A stretch of DNA of 64,000 nucleotides from Bin87 sp965204685 (GCA_965204685.1 OZ242004.1:3596001-3660000); one strand, 5' to 3'. Positions 8,028 through 16,937 are shown, counted from the first letter of the stretch. Program-made: numbers and translations. The notes: generated by a model not told the origin, from the letters alone.

Positions 8028-9461
8028 TTACGCTTCGTTCCAAAACTGTGAAGGGAAACCAATTTGCAACTTCTGCGGAGGTAGTGGATAGGACCACATC
8101 GATGTGAGGTCAAATCCATCGTCGGGACCCGCACACCGCCAAGTACCCACGTGGGGATAACATCGCAGGATGCGGTGGTTCTGACCTGATTCTGCAGGTG
8201 CAAAGCGAAATGGTTTGGCCAAAAGCAAGTCCCGCATCTCCTGCAACTGCAACAGGTAGGGCGATTGGCTGACGACAATCACCTGGCGCAGAGGATTATC
8301 CGGGCCGATTTCTTCGTGTAGGTTAGCCGCCATCTGGTGGAGGATCGAATTCAGCGCATCCAGGCTGGTGGCTTCCAATCCAGTTTCCGGGAGTTCGATG
8401 CAGAGGAGTGATGGATGATCTGGAGCCCGGGCAAGGACTGCTAACGCCAGAAACCGCAGCGCACTGTCAGGGATTGCAGGAGCACCAAGTGTCAAACCCG
8501 ACGGTTCCCGCCATTCGAGGGAAAGCAACTCGGACATGTCGTCACGCGAAATATCGATTGTGTCGACGGGCACGACGTCTGAAAGGGCTGCGGTCAATGC
8601 CTCCAGCACCGATTCGGCACCGGGCGCTCGTTCTTGGTCACCACTAATCAAATGCTGCAACGTGGCCGGAATGTGGGCTCCGTTCGACGCTATACCGGGC
8701 GGTTGATGATATCGGTCGGGGCGGCGCATAGCCTGAGGATCCAGCTCGAGAACCTGCCAGCCCTGCATTTCCCGCTTAGCGGCCAGTATGGTCGGAGTTG
8801 CCGCTGTATTTTCGGTACCGAGCGCAGTACGCTTGGCATCTCTTGCTGGTGAGGGATGCCTACGCGCCGGATAGCCGCCATCCTGATGCACCGTAACGAG
8901 CGCCTGTCCCGTTTCCGGATCGTCTCGAGTGGATATAAAACCGGTCCGGGCATGTCGGCTATTGTAGACGGCACCATCTCGAAATCGACTCTTGCTATGG
9001 GGAAATTTCAAGTGGCGTGCTGCACGTGCTTCGATGATGGGCCGCAAATCTTCTCGTTCCAGGACGATGCCGCCTACTGATCCGTCAAGCGATGATGCAG
9101 GGGCATATCGGAAGGACACTTCGTAGCGTAGGAACGATGACGACGCCTCTGCCTCTCGGCCAAAGTCATCTCGGACATCACGACGAAGGATCATCTCCGC
9201 GGCAATTTCAAACCGGTCAGTACGGCGACCGGCACTAAAAAAGAAAATATCCGCGAGGTCCCCGGCTGCCGCGCCAGAGTTCTGGATGAGCGCCGCAGCC
9301 TGATTAATTGGATGCTCGGTGAGCAGTGAGAGGAATCGGATGGCATCGAACAGGTTGGACTTGCCCGCACCGCCGGGTCCGGTGATACAGGTGAAAGGCC
9401 CGAAATCAACGGAGAAATCGACCAGGTTTTTGAATCCGTTGACTTCCAGCCTGGTCAGCAT
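8028..9461 (-). CDS. AAA family ATPase (RecF/SMC-like, AAA_15/21 type)
   Basis: A 477-residue ABC-ATPase-like protein beginning LTRLEVNGFKNL. It has Walker A GPGGAGKSN at about residues 29-37, the signature-like region DSALRFLALAVL, and Walker B SLLCIELPETGLEA, followed by VIVVSQSPYLL (H-loop region with Gln-Ser in place of the usual Thr-His). This resembles stand-alone AAA ATPases of the OLD/RecF group. No TOPRIM or partner nuclease gene is adjacent, so a defence role cannot be claimed. The ATG at 9461 is preceded by GGAGG. Confidence 0.85.
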   Translation of the reverse strand: MLTRLEVNGFKNLVDFSVDFGPFTCITGPGGAGKSNLFDAIRFLSLLTEHPINQAAALIQNSGAAAGDLADIFFFSAGRRTDRFEIAAEMILRRDVRDDFGREAEASSSFLRYEVSFRYAPASSLDGSVGGIVLEREDLRPIIEARAARHLKFPHSKSRFRDGAVYNSRHARTGFISTRDDPETGQALVTVHQDGGYPARRHPSPARDAKRTALGTENTAATPTILAAKREMQGWQVLELDPQAMRRPDRYHQPPGIASNGAHIPATLQHLISGDQERAPGAESVLEALTAALSDVVPVDTIDISRDDMSELLSLEWREPSGLTLGAPAIPDSALRFLALAVLARAPDHPSLLCIELPETGLEATSLDALNSILHQMAANLHEEIGPDNPLRQVIVVSQSPYLLQLQEMRDLLLAKPFRFAPAESGQNHRILRCYPHVGTWRCAGPDDGFDLTSMWSYPLPPQKLQIGFPSQFWNEA

Positions 9462-9519
9462 GATGGCCTCCCTCCGCGCTGTTGGAGCGGCAGTTGGGCG
9501 ATTTTAGCACGGGCTTTCG

Positions 9520-11262
9520 CTAGGGTTGCTGAGCCATTTCGCAGGCGAACCACAGGGCGAGGCTGCCGGTGCGGTCGTCGTAGCCGTTGACGGCGGTGCG
9601 GTTCAGGTAGGCGCGCTGGTCGGGCATGACGCCGGTGCTGATGCAGCCATCGACAACGCTGCCAGCCTCGTCGATGCGCTCGGACAGGGCGCGCCAGCAG
9701 GACCGAAGGCCGGCGGTGTAGCCAGCGGCCTCGTCGGAGGGCAGCCAGCCGAGGCGGAGGCCACGGGCAAGGGCGTACCCGATCATGGAGGTGGAGGTCA
9801 ATTCGCCCCAGGCTCCGGGGAGGTCGACGAGTTCGCCGAAGGTCCCCCAGAGTTGCTGGACACGCAGCAGGGCGTCCAAGTGGCGGCGATGGCGCTGCAG
9901 GAGGGTATCGCGGGCGGGATGGTCATTCGGCAGGTAGGTCAGAGCTTCGGCGTATCCCAGGGCGGCGAACCCGTTCCCCCGGCTCCAGTAGAATGGCGCC
10001 GACCGAGCGTGACGGAACAGGCCATTGGCCTCCTGGACGTCGCTGCCATCGAGGAGGAAGGTTGCCAGGAGGTCGGCATACCGGGCGTCGCCGGAAATGC
10101 GGTGGGCGCGGCCGAGCATGGCGCCGGTCATGAACATATCCTCGACACGGAAGTCGGGGTCGCACGGAGCGGGGGCTTGGCCGGGGCCGCGGGCGACGAA
10201 CCGGTCGGCGGCGTAGAAGAAAAGGCGGCGGTATTTTTCGTCGCCGGTGTAATCGGCCAAACGGGCGGCCCAGACAACGCCGGCCAGGGCCGCGCCGCCG
10301 GCGTCGGACAGGTAGGCCGGCGGATCGGCGGCGATGTGGTCGATCATCGCGGCGATGTCGGCGGTGGGGCTGGGCAGCGCGTCGTCGAGGGCGGCAAGGC
10401 GGAGGCGGCCGCTGATGCCGACGCCCTGGGTGTAGTTGACCGGGTCGAGGGCGTGGCCATAACGGCCGGCCAGGATGCGCGCGATTTCGATGGGAGTGCG
10501 GGTACGGCGGGCGTCGAGGGCGAGGCGGGCTGGCGATGGTGGGACGTCAGAGTCCTTTCCAGTTACGCGCCAGAGGGAGTACAGGGCGTCGGAGAGACCG
10601 GTCCAATGAGTGGTGAGGCGCAAGGACGGTATGACCCCGGGACTGTCGGAGGACGGGCGGCCAAGGGCGGCGACGAGGGAGTCACCATCGTGGACCGGGG
10701 AGGCGCCCAGGGCCGAAGCGACCGGGTTGCCAGCGGCGGCGGCGTTAGCCTCCCAAAGCGGTTGCTGATCGGGGTCGTCAGACAGGGCCACTTCAACGAG
10801 CAGGTCCGGGGCTTGATAGCAAACCCATCGCCACAGGTAACGGCTTTCCGGGCCGGTCTCGTCGGAGTAGAAGCCGCCGTCGGGCGGGAAGCCCCGGGTC
10901 AGGTCGGTCGGATCTCCAGCGGTGGGTTCCCAATCGCCGCCGGCCAAGGCGTCGGGATTGCTGGCGGCGAGTGCGCTGAGGGCCACGCCGGAAGAACCGG
11001 CGGCCGACGACCGGGCGAACAGATCGAGCGCGGTCAGGATGCGCGGGGTATCCATGGTCTCGCCGCGCAGGCCAGCGACCAGCAGGACCGTCGGGCGGTG
11101 GTCGTCATCGGAGAAAGGCAGGGACCGGGTGTCAACCAGTGCCAGCATTGGCCGCCACAAGGGCGTGAGACCGATGGGTACAGTCTGCCAGCGTTCCGGG
11201 CTCCGCTTGCGGACGAGGTTGACCAGGGCGGCGTTGATATCGGTGGGGTGCATCGTGCTCAT
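9520..11262 (-). CDS. GH88/GH105-like glycoside hydrolase with M14-like N-terminal domain
   Basis: A 580-residue two-part protein. Residues about 240-580 form an alpha/alpha barrel-like GH88/105 domain (unsaturated glucuronyl/rhamnogalacturonyl hydrolase type), with VEDMFMTGAMLGRAHRISG and WSRGNGFAALGYAEAL. Residues about 50-180 resemble a degraded zinc carboxypeptidase (M14) fold: TVLLVAGLRGE, NPDALAGGDW and DLTRGFPPDGGFYSDET sit where M14 enzymes have GxHxxE, NPDG and DLNRNFP. The zinc-binding His-x-x-Glu is not intact. The ATG at 11262 was chosen; a TTG at 11274 has no support. No signal peptide. Confidence 0.75.
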   Translation of the reverse strand: MSTMHPTDINAALVNLVRKRSPERWQTVPIGLTPLWRPMLALVDTRSLPFSDDDHRPTVLLVAGLRGETMDTPRILTALDLFARSSAAGSSGVALSALAASNPDALAGGDWEPTAGDPTDLTRGFPPDGGFYSDETGPESRYLWRWVCYQAPDLLVEVALSDDPDQQPLWEANAAAAGNPVASALGASPVHDGDSLVAALGRPSSDSPGVIPSLRLTTHWTGLSDALYSLWRVTGKDSDVPPSPARLALDARRTRTPIEIARILAGRYGHALDPVNYTQGVGISGRLRLAALDDALPSPTADIAAMIDHIAADPPAYLSDAGGAALAGVVWAARLADYTGDEKYRRLFFYAADRFVARGPGQAPAPCDPDFRVEDMFMTGAMLGRAHRISGDARYADLLATFLLDGSDVQEANGLFRHARSAPFYWSRGNGFAALGYAEALTYLPNDHPARDTLLQRHRRHLDALLRVQQLWGTFGELVDLPGAWGELTSTSMIGYALARGLRLGWLPSDEAAGYTAGLRSCWRALSERIDEAGSVVDGCISTGVMPDQRAYLNRTAVNGYDDRTGSLALWFACEMAQQP

Positions 11263-11298
11263 GGGCGCTCTCAATGTTCAGGGATGTGGGCGGACAAC

Positions 11299-11304
11299 AT
11301 TATA
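11299..11304 (-). promoter_or_regulatory. -10 box for the GH88/105-like gene
   Basis: TATAAT on the minus strand, about 40 bp before the ATG at 11262, with no good -35. It lies inside an imperfectly spaced inverted repeat (CGGACA at 11291-11296, TGTCCG at 11321-11326) that could be an operator. Confidence 0.4.
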
Positions 11305-11330
11305 GCGGGGGCAGATTTGCTGTCCGCTTT

Positions 11331-11359
11331 TTGACACGGGGATTGGGCGGCGATAAATT
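11331..11359 (+). promoter_or_regulatory. Sigma-70-like promoter for the CoA-transferase gene
   Basis: TTGACA at 11331-11336, a 17-base spacer, and TAAATT at 11354-11359. It lies about 50 bp upstream of the ATG at 11413 and back to back with the promoter of the divergent GH88/105-like gene. Confidence 0.7.
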
Positions 11360-11412
11360 GGCGGAACGCGGCCCGCAGGGTCCAGCATCACGCAGAGGGA
11401 GACCTACAGCCC

Positions 11413-12660
11413 ATGCCTCGCTTCGATGAATACACCGGCGAGCACCTGATACCACCCTACCGGGTCCTGGATTTGACAGACCGACGGGCAGCGTTCTGCG
11501 GCCGGCTGTTGGCGGACTACGGCGCGGACGTGGTGAAGGTGGAGCCGCCATCGGGAGATCGGTCGCGGACGCTGGGGCCGTATCCCGGAGACGCGCCGGA
11601 CGCCGAGCAAAGCCTGGATTTCCTGTTCTACAACACCAATAAGCGATCGATCACGCTGGACCTGGAGACCGAGGCGGGGCGAGGGCTGTTCCGGCGATTG
11701 GCCGCGGACGCCGATGTGATCATTGAAAGCTACGACCGACACTACATGGCTGACCGGGGGATCGGATACGACGACCTGCGCGGCGACAACCCGGGGCTGG
11801 TGATGGCGTCGGTGGCGCCGTTTGGGTCCACGGGCGAATGGGCAGATTACGCGGGCGACGACCTGGTGGTGATGGCGGCGAGCGGGTACATGCAGATCAC
11901 GGGCGAGCCGGACGAACCGCCGGTGCGGCAGGGCAACGAGCACAGCCACTACCCGGGAGCGCAGTACGCAGCGGTGGGGATACTGGCGGCGCTGTATTAC
12001 CGGGATTTCGCCGACGGCGGCGTGGGACAGCACATCGACGTGTCGTCGCAGGAGGCGCTAATCACGTACTACACGGACGCGCACCCGGCGCTGCTGTGGC
12101 GAAAGCTGGGGCAGAACGTGACGCGGGTGGGCACCAACTCGACACTGGTGATCCCACTGGGGGCGTATCCGTGCAAGGACGGCTGGATCGCGGCGGGGGT
12201 GATCACGCCGCGGGAATGGGACGCGTTGGCGGAATGGATCCACGAGGTGACCGGGAACGACGAGGTGCTCAACGAGGCGTACCGGGGAGGGAACCAGGAC
12301 CGGGCGGAGCACATTGACATCATTACGGCGCTGTTCCTGGAGTTTGCGGAGAACTTCACGGTGCAGGAACTGTTCCACGAGGGGCAGCGGCGGAACCTGG
12401 TTTTCCTGCCAGTGAACGAGGTGGCGGATCTGCTGGCCGACCCGCAGTTGGCGGAGTCGGGTTTCTGGTACGACGTTGAGCACGAGGACAGGTCGATGGG
12501 GACGATCAAGTACCCGCTGGGGATATTCCATAGCGAGGAAGTGTCGGCGCGGAGCCGGCCGGCGCCGGCGTTGGGGGCGGACAACATGGCGGTGTACCAG
12601 GGTGAGCTGGGCTTGACTGCCGCAGAGTTGGCGACACTGAGAGGCAATGGGATAATCTAG
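11413..12660 (+). CDS. CaiB/BaiF family III CoA-transferase (candidate nucleophile replaced)
   Basis: A 415-residue family III CoA-transferase: YRVLDLTDRRAAFCGRLLADYGADVVKVEPP at the N-terminus (quoted here only as its start, YRVLDLTDRR), then NTNKRSITLDL and GQHIDVSSQEA. Family members move CoA between carboxylates through an aspartyl-CoA intermediate. Counting back 16 residues from ILAAL, where the other two copies in this window have Asp, this protein has His (EHSHYPGAQ), so it may be inactive or use another mechanism. First gene of a rightward unit with Uma2 and a second CoA-transferase. Confidence 0.9.
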   Translation: MPRFDEYTGEHLIPPYRVLDLTDRRAAFCGRLLADYGADVVKVEPPSGDRSRTLGPYPGDAPDAEQSLDFLFYNTNKRSITLDLETEAGRGLFRRLAADADVIIESYDRHYMADRGIGYDDLRGDNPGLVMASVAPFGSTGEWADYAGDDLVVMAASGYMQITGEPDEPPVRQGNEHSHYPGAQYAAVGILAALYYRDFADGGVGQHIDVSSQEALITYYTDAHPALLWRKLGQNVTRVGTNSTLVIPLGAYPCKDGWIAAGVITPREWDALAEWIHEVTGNDEVLNEAYRGGNQDRAEHIDIITALFLEFAENFTVQELFHEGQRRNLVFLPVNEVADLLADPQLAESGFWYDVEHEDRSMGTIKYPLGIFHSEEVSARSRPAPALGADNMAVYQGELGLTAAELATLRGNGII

Positions 12661-12689
12661 CAGACACCAACATCAGCGGAGGAATAGCG

Positions 12690-13373
12690 ATGGTCACGGT
12701 CAAACCTGAACCGGCGACTTCGGCAGAATTGCCTGGAGACCAGGATCAAGAATTGCCGCTCGTTGGAGAATTGCGCCTCAACCTGGCGGCGCTGGGTGTG
12801 GATCATCTGGCTTCCGATTTTGGGGAGCGGCTGTGCCAGCTATCCAGGGATAATCCGTTTTGGCGGTTTGAGTATTCAGCAGCGGGGGAGCTGATCATAA
12901 CGCCGCCCCCCGGTTCGGAAGGTAGCCGAGAAGAAGGCGTAGCTGGCGGTGAACTGTACGATTGGCAACGCAGCAACGGAGGTATGAGCTACGGTCCAAC
13001 CGTGGGGTTCCGCTTGCCCAGCGGGGCGCAGCGCATTCCCGATGCTGCCTGGATTACGCAAGAACGGTACGATAACCTGACCGCCATTGAGCGGCGGGGA
13101 ACCATACATGGCGCGCCCGACTTCGTGGTTGAAATCCGTTCTCGCACCGACCGTCTCCCGCCATTTTTGGACAAGATGCGGGAATGGATGGACGGCGGCG
13201 CAACACTCGGTTGGGGGATCGACTCGCGACAGCGTCGGGCTTATGTCTACCGGGCCGGGCAGGCCGAGCCTGAAATCCTAGAGAACCCTGAGAGCCTTTC
13301 AGGCGAGGATTTGCTGCCAGGATTTGCCTTTGCAGTACGAAGCCTGATCTTTGACCGGCACAGCGAGGAGTAG
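12690..13373 (+). CDS. Uma2 family endonuclease-like protein (DUF820)
   Basis: A 227-residue Uma2/DUF820 protein with a PD-(D/E)xK-like core: RIPDAAWI (the PD element), DFVVEIRSRTD (the E-x-R/K element), KMREWMDGGATLGWGID, and a C-terminal GEDLLPGFAF. The family is abundant in Cyanobacteria and Chloroflexota, and its function is not settled. GGAGGAA lies five bases before the ATG at 12690. Sandwiched between two CoA-transferase genes, 5 bp before the next start. Confidence 0.88.
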   Translation: MVTVKPEPATSAELPGDQDQELPLVGELRLNLAALGVDHLASDFGERLCQLSRDNPFWRFEYSAAGELIITPPPGSEGSREEGVAGGELYDWQRSNGGMSYGPTVGFRLPSGAQRIPDAAWITQERYDNLTAIERRGTIHGAPDFVVEIRSRTDRLPPFLDKMREWMDGGATLGWGIDSRQRRAYVYRAGQAEPEILENPESLSGEDLLPGFAFAVRSLIFDRHSEE

Positions 13374-13378
13374 GAACC

Positions 13379-14620
13379 ATGACCGGCTTTACTTCCGACA
13401 CATCGTCGGCGCTGGCGGGCATTCGAGTGGTCGAGTTCGGGCCTTACGTGGCGTTGCCGCTGACGGGGAGGATCCTGGGTTCCCTGGGGGCGGAGGTGAT
13501 CAAGGTCGAGACGAACAAGGTACTGGACGAGATGTCCTTCATACCGGCGTGGTCAAGGGGAGCGGGCCAACCGGAGTACCAGCGGGGCAAGCGGCGGATC
13601 ACGCTGGACGTTCGGACCGAAGCGGGTCGTGACCTGATGCTGGAGATGGTGCGGATCAGCGACGTGTTCATGACGAACTTCAGGCGGAACGTGCTGGACC
13701 GGTGGGGGATTGACTTCCCGGAAATCCGGAAACAGAGGCCAGACGCGATCATCATGTGGCAGACTGGGCTGGGCGGACACGGGCCGTACTACACCTACAA
13801 GTCCTTCGGGATACTGGTGCAGCACCTTTCCGGGGTCTCGCTGATGACCGGGCTGCCGGAGGAGCCGCCGGGAGTGGTGAATACATCCTATTCGGACTAC
13901 CACACCGGGGTGTTCCAGCCGGCGGGGATCATCGCGGCGCTGATGCGGCGGAACCTGACCGGCAAGACTGCGACGCTGGAGTCCTCGATCTTCAAGTCGG
14001 GAGTGGCCACCGGCGGGCCGGCGCTGCTGGATTACCAGGTAAACGGCCGGGGACCGCAGCGGCGGGGCAACCGGGACGCGTGGGCCGTGCCGCACAACGT
14101 GTATCCGTGCGCGGGAGAGGACCGGTACATCGCCATCGCGGTTGCGGACGACGAGCAGTGGGGGCGGCTACGCAAGGCGATGGGCGATCCGGAATGGACG
14201 GCGACGGCCGAGTACGAAACCCGGTTGGGCCGAAGGCGGAACGAGGACGCGCTGGACGCCGGCATCGCGGAATGGACACGACAGCACGAGTCGCTGGCCT
14301 TGATGGAGAAGCTACAGGCGGCGGGAGTGCCGGCCGGGATGGTGTCGCAGGGGCAGGACCTGAACGAAAACGCGCACCTGAAATCGCGGGAGTTTTACCA
14401 GGACACGCAATACTGGGAAGCGGAACGGGGGGTCAAGGCGACGGATTGGACGGAGGGAGAGAGCGTCTCGTGGTCGATTCCGGCGAAGATGTCGGAAACG
14501 CCGATACCGTTCGCCAAGTACAGCAACATCGGCGAGGACAACGCTTACGTGTTCGGGCAGTTGCTGGGGATGCCAGACAGCGAGATTGAGCGGTTGGAAG
14601 AGGCGGGGGTAATTTACTGA
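13379..14620 (+). CDS. CaiB/BaiF family III CoA-transferase
   Basis: A 413-residue family III CoA-transferase. It has IRVVEFGPYVALPLTGRIL, EVIKVETNK, GKRRITLDVRTEAG and the candidate nucleophilic Asp in SYSDYHTGVFQPAGIIAAL, one residue in the same register as other active family members. The C-terminal half contains the small domain with the AVPHNVYPCAGEDRYIAIAV motif. It starts 5 bp after Uma2 and ends the rightward unit. Substrate unknown; such genes are highly expanded in SAR202-type genomes. Confidence 0.92.
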   Translation: MTGFTSDTSSALAGIRVVEFGPYVALPLTGRILGSLGAEVIKVETNKVLDEMSFIPAWSRGAGQPEYQRGKRRITLDVRTEAGRDLMLEMVRISDVFMTNFRRNVLDRWGIDFPEIRKQRPDAIIMWQTGLGGHGPYYTYKSFGILVQHLSGVSLMTGLPEEPPGVVNTSYSDYHTGVFQPAGIIAALMRRNLTGKTATLESSIFKSGVATGGPALLDYQVNGRGPQRRGNRDAWAVPHNVYPCAGEDRYIAIAVADDEQWGRLRKAMGDPEWTATAEYETRLGRRRNEDALDAGIAEWTRQHESLALMEKLQAAGVPAGMVSQGQDLNENAHLKSREFYQDTQYWEAERGVKATDWTEGESVSWSIPAKMSETPIPFAKYSNIGEDNAYVFGQLLGMPDSEIERLEEAGVIY

Positions 14621-14640
14621 CGTTGGGCGGCGGTGGTTGA

Positions 14641-14680
14641 ATTGACATGGATGCACAGGATGGATGGATGGGATTGATGG
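14641..14680 (+). repeat. Type A interspersed repeat, copy 1
   Basis: A diverged copy of the ~30-bp repeat (core CATGGATGCACAGGATGGA) between the convergent CoA-transferase and hypothetical genes. This copy has an extra GGATG expansion. Confidence 0.7.
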
Positions 14681-14701
14681 ATTGGGAAACGGTGGTGGGC
14701 G

Positions 14702-15391
14702 TCAGCAGCGGACGGGGATGGTGTCGGGGAAGGGGACGTGGAAGGTGCGCTCCAGGGCGCGTTTCCACAGAGGCGACAGCTCGATGGATGCAGGGTCGCC
14801 GCGGTGGGTCAGGTCGGCCGGATGGCAGGGACAGGGCCGAGGACTGAGGCCGCGGGCGTAGAAGTTGTGAGGGTCCGGGAGCCGGGCCAACGGGGACCGG
14901 CTCAAGCTGTGGGCCCGGGCAATCTCCTGATAGTCGGGCAGCGCCATGATCTCCGCCATGGACCGCGGAATAGGACTCGACGGAGGCCGCGGCGGACGGC
15001 GGCCCCGGCCCGTGACCAGCCGGCCGGCGATGGCTCCTTCAATCGAGCGGACCAGCATGGCCACCCGGTTGCGGGCCTGTCGGCACAGGCGTTGGGCCTC
15101 TCGAGGGTCGGCTAAGTCCAGCCGGCGGGACAGGCCGTAGATGTTGCGGAAGGTGCGGACACCTCCGTTGGAGATCCGGCCCTCGGCCGCCAGGAGGAAC
15201 AGGTAGTTGGTCAGCCGGCGCCGGGTGTAACGGTGAACCCAGTTCCGAGCCACCACCGCAGCGGTGGCGGCGTGGGATGCCGCACGAGCCAAAGCGTTGG
15301 CGGCGCGGGCGTAGTCAGCGGCGTTGTGATCGGACCGGGCCAGGGACAGAAAGCGTCGGGCCTGGGTCTGGTGATGGTGGACGCTGCCCAT
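14702..15391 (-). CDS. Hypothetical protein, helical N-terminal domain
   Basis: A 229-residue protein I do not recognise. Residues 1-120 look all-helical, Ala/Arg-rich and HEPN-like in appearance (SLARSDHNAADYARAANALARAA, here given only by its first residues SLARSDHNAADY). A Pro/Arg linker and a Pro-rich tail with CPCHP follow. AAGGAG lies upstream of the ATG at 15391. A repeat copy sits 45 bp upstream. Base composition matches the neighbours, so it is probably a real gene, but no function can be given. Confidence 0.55.
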   Translation of the reverse strand: MGSVHHHQTQARRFLSLARSDHNAADYARAANALARAASHAATAAVVARNWVHRYTRRRLTNYLFLLAAEGRISNGGVRTFRNIYGLSRRLDLADPREAQRLCRQARNRVAMLVRSIEGAIAGRLVTGRGRRPPRPPSSPIPRSMAEIMALPDYQEIARAHSLSRSPLARLPDPHNFYARGLSPRPCPCHPADLTHRGDPASIELSPLWKRALERTFHVPFPDTIPVRC

Positions 15392-15435
15392 GGTGGATCA
15401 CGCTCCTTGGGGTGGGTGCGTCCCGAGGGTTTGGC

Positions 15436-15466
15436 TTTTACATCGATGCACAGGATGGACAGGATA
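15436..15466 (+). repeat. Type A interspersed repeat, copy 2
   Basis: Core ACATCGATGCACAGGATGG followed by ACAGGAT, 45 bp upstream of the start of the leftward hypothetical gene at 14702-15391. Confidence 0.8.
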
Positions 15467-15888
15467 CGGATTGACTTTGGATTGGGTTGCAATGGCTCCT
15501 TTGGGATTGGGTTTTGCACAGGCGATGGGATGGTTGGTTGCTACAGGCGATTGGCGGTTGGTTGATGTTGACCAGGTTCCGGGAGGTTATCAGCCCTACG
15601 GCCGGAGGTATTGCGCTGGGTTTTTGGCTCTCATTTTCCATGTCTGGGGGCACGATGCCTGGAGCATGGCGGGCTGTGGCGGGCCCGGTGGCAGAGGGGA
15701 CTACTCCGATTAGGATGGTCGGGGACAGTCTCCTGCGAATGCCGGTAGCGACTGGATGCTGATGGTTGTTGGCCGTGTTTTCCGGGAACCTGGTCGGTAA
15801 GGGACAATCACCTGCGGGACACAGGATAGCACGGACGTTCTGGTTTGAGCAAGGGGTGAATGGCATGGATCAGGGCCTTTCGATTATT

Positions 15889-15920
15889 CCCGTCATTCCG
15901 GACTTGATCCGGAATCCAGA
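15889..15920. repeat. Type C palindromic repeat
   Basis: GTCATTCCGGACTTGATCCGGAAT type palindrome: CATTCCGGA pairs with TCCGGAATC. A relative of the ATTCCTGCTTTCGCAGGAAT family found elsewhere in the window. Confidence 0.65.
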
Positions 15921-15959
15921 GCTTTATGAATGTGGCGACGTCGCTGGTCGCTAACCGTT

Positions 15960-16039
15960 GCTGGATTCCGGCCCCGTATCGAGTACGGGGTGACCCCGCA
16001 TCGGGGTGCGGGGCAGGCTGTTCTTTCGCCGGAATGACG
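15960..16039. repeat. Type C compound palindromic repeat
   Basis: An 80-bp block that opens with CTGGATTCCGG and closes with CGCCGGAATGACGG. It holds two inner hairpins, CCCCGTATCGAGTACGGGG and CCCCGCATCGGGGTGCGGGG. Such blocks are common dispersed elements in environmental genomes. Confidence 0.65.
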
Positions 16040-16078
16040 GATACTGGTGGTCGCAGAGCAATAATCGAAAGGCCCGGT

Positions 16079-16105
16079 GGCATGGATGGACAGGATCGAC
16101 GGGAT
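16079..16105 (+). repeat. Type A interspersed repeat, copy 3
   Basis: GGCATGGATGGACAGGATCG followed by ACGGGAT, about 95 bp downstream of the stop of the leftward membrane-protein gene. Confidence 0.75.
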
Positions 16106-16200
16106 GATATTGGCTATGCTGCGGGACAGGGGTTTCAGAGGATTGTGGTTGTTGGTTGGCGGGGTTCCTGTTGCACTCTGTGAAGCGTCGGTGGGGTCGC

Positions 16201-16839
16201 TCACTGATAGCGGTGAACGATGGTGGCAACGACCATCACCATCAGCAGAACAAAGAGCGCCACTGACATGGCGATCAGAGTCCGCAGGTCGGTGTCCCAC
16301 CAGAAGAAACCGCCCACGATCCCCACGACGGTGAGGAGGAAGAACACCGCGACAGCGATTGTCCCCGTCAGCAATAGTCGGCCCGTGTCCAGTGCAACCA
16401 GCACGGCCGTCTGGGATGTTCCCGCCGCGGTAGTTTCCTGGTCCACTGCCGCAGGTACTCCTTGCCCGGCGGTCACGGGCGTGTCCCGCGTGACCGTCTC
16501 CGATTTCGGGGCTGCGCCGGCGTTGGTCATGTTGGCTATCAGGACAGGCATCAAATTCAGCAAGACGGCCATCGGCGCCGAGAAGTACAGAAATACCACA
16601 TTGCCCCCGACCCCGGTTTCCCAAAAGAGCATGAGACCTACCAGAGAAAGGAGCACGAAAAGCACAAAGCCCACCGGAACACCGGCCAACATGGCAAGCG
16701 CCAGGACTATCAACTTTTGTCTGCCGTCCAGATGGGGGCGTTTCAGCACGTAGATCAACGACGCACAGGTGGTGACGGCGATGATCAGCGCGGATGCCAG
16801 ATTGATTATGATCGACGCTCCTTTGCCGGCGAGAAACAA
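16201..16839 (-). CDS. Hypothetical multi-pass membrane protein
   Basis: A 212-residue protein from a TTG at 16839. About five hydrophobic segments are seen: around IINLASALIIAVTTCASLIY, IVLALAMLAGVPVGFVLFVL, the following FLYFSAPMAVLLNLMPVL, and two near the C-terminus (LLLTGTIAVAVFFLLTVVG and LIAMSVALFVLLMVMVVA). A hydrophilic stretch rich in Ala/Thr separates the halves. A strong AAGGAG lies after the TTG, 5-8 bases before ATC/ATA codons, with no ATG, GTG or TTG in position. A repeat copy abuts the 5' end and may have removed the original start. Function unknown. Confidence 0.6.
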   Translation of the reverse strand: MFLAGKGASIIINLASALIIAVTTCASLIYVLKRPHLDGRQKLIVLALAMLAGVPVGFVLFVLLSLVGLMLFWETGVGGNVVFLYFSAPMAVLLNLMPVLIANMTNAGAAPKSETVTRDTPVTAGQGVPAAVDQETTAAGTSQTAVLVALDTGRLLLTGTIAVAVFFLLTVVGIVGGFFWWDTDLRTLIAMSVALFVLLMVMVVATIVHRYQ

Positions 16840-16866
16840 TTTGCATGGATGAACAGGATGGTATGA
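16840..16866 (+). repeat. Type A interspersed repeat, copy 4
   Basis: TTGCATGGATGAACAGGATG, directly abutting the 5' end of the leftward membrane-protein gene. Confidence 0.7.
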
Positions 16867-16937
16867 GTTGGATGATGGCAGCCAGGCCACCTTCGGAAAC
16901 CATCCCGTAGCCGTAAGATGGATGCCGAGGCGGGCGG

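Larger units (their letters stand above)
15392..16200. other. Gene-free interval packed with repeats
   Basis: About 800 bp without a convincing gene. It holds type A repeats at 15436-15466 and 16079-16105, and two type C palindromic blocks at 15889-15920 and 15960-16039. Short open frames here have repeat-derived, low-complexity translations and no ribosome-binding sites. Confidence 0.7.

Noticed and set aside
8028..9461. The AAA ATPase as part of an anti-phage system
   Set aside because: No nuclease, reverse transcriptase or other defence partner is adjacent; neighbours are an MFS transporter and a glycoside hydrolase.
9526..11334. A 602-codon open frame on the plus strand
   Set aside because: Antisense of the GH88/105-like gene; low-complexity translation. 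Its 3' end covers the promoter region of the real genes.
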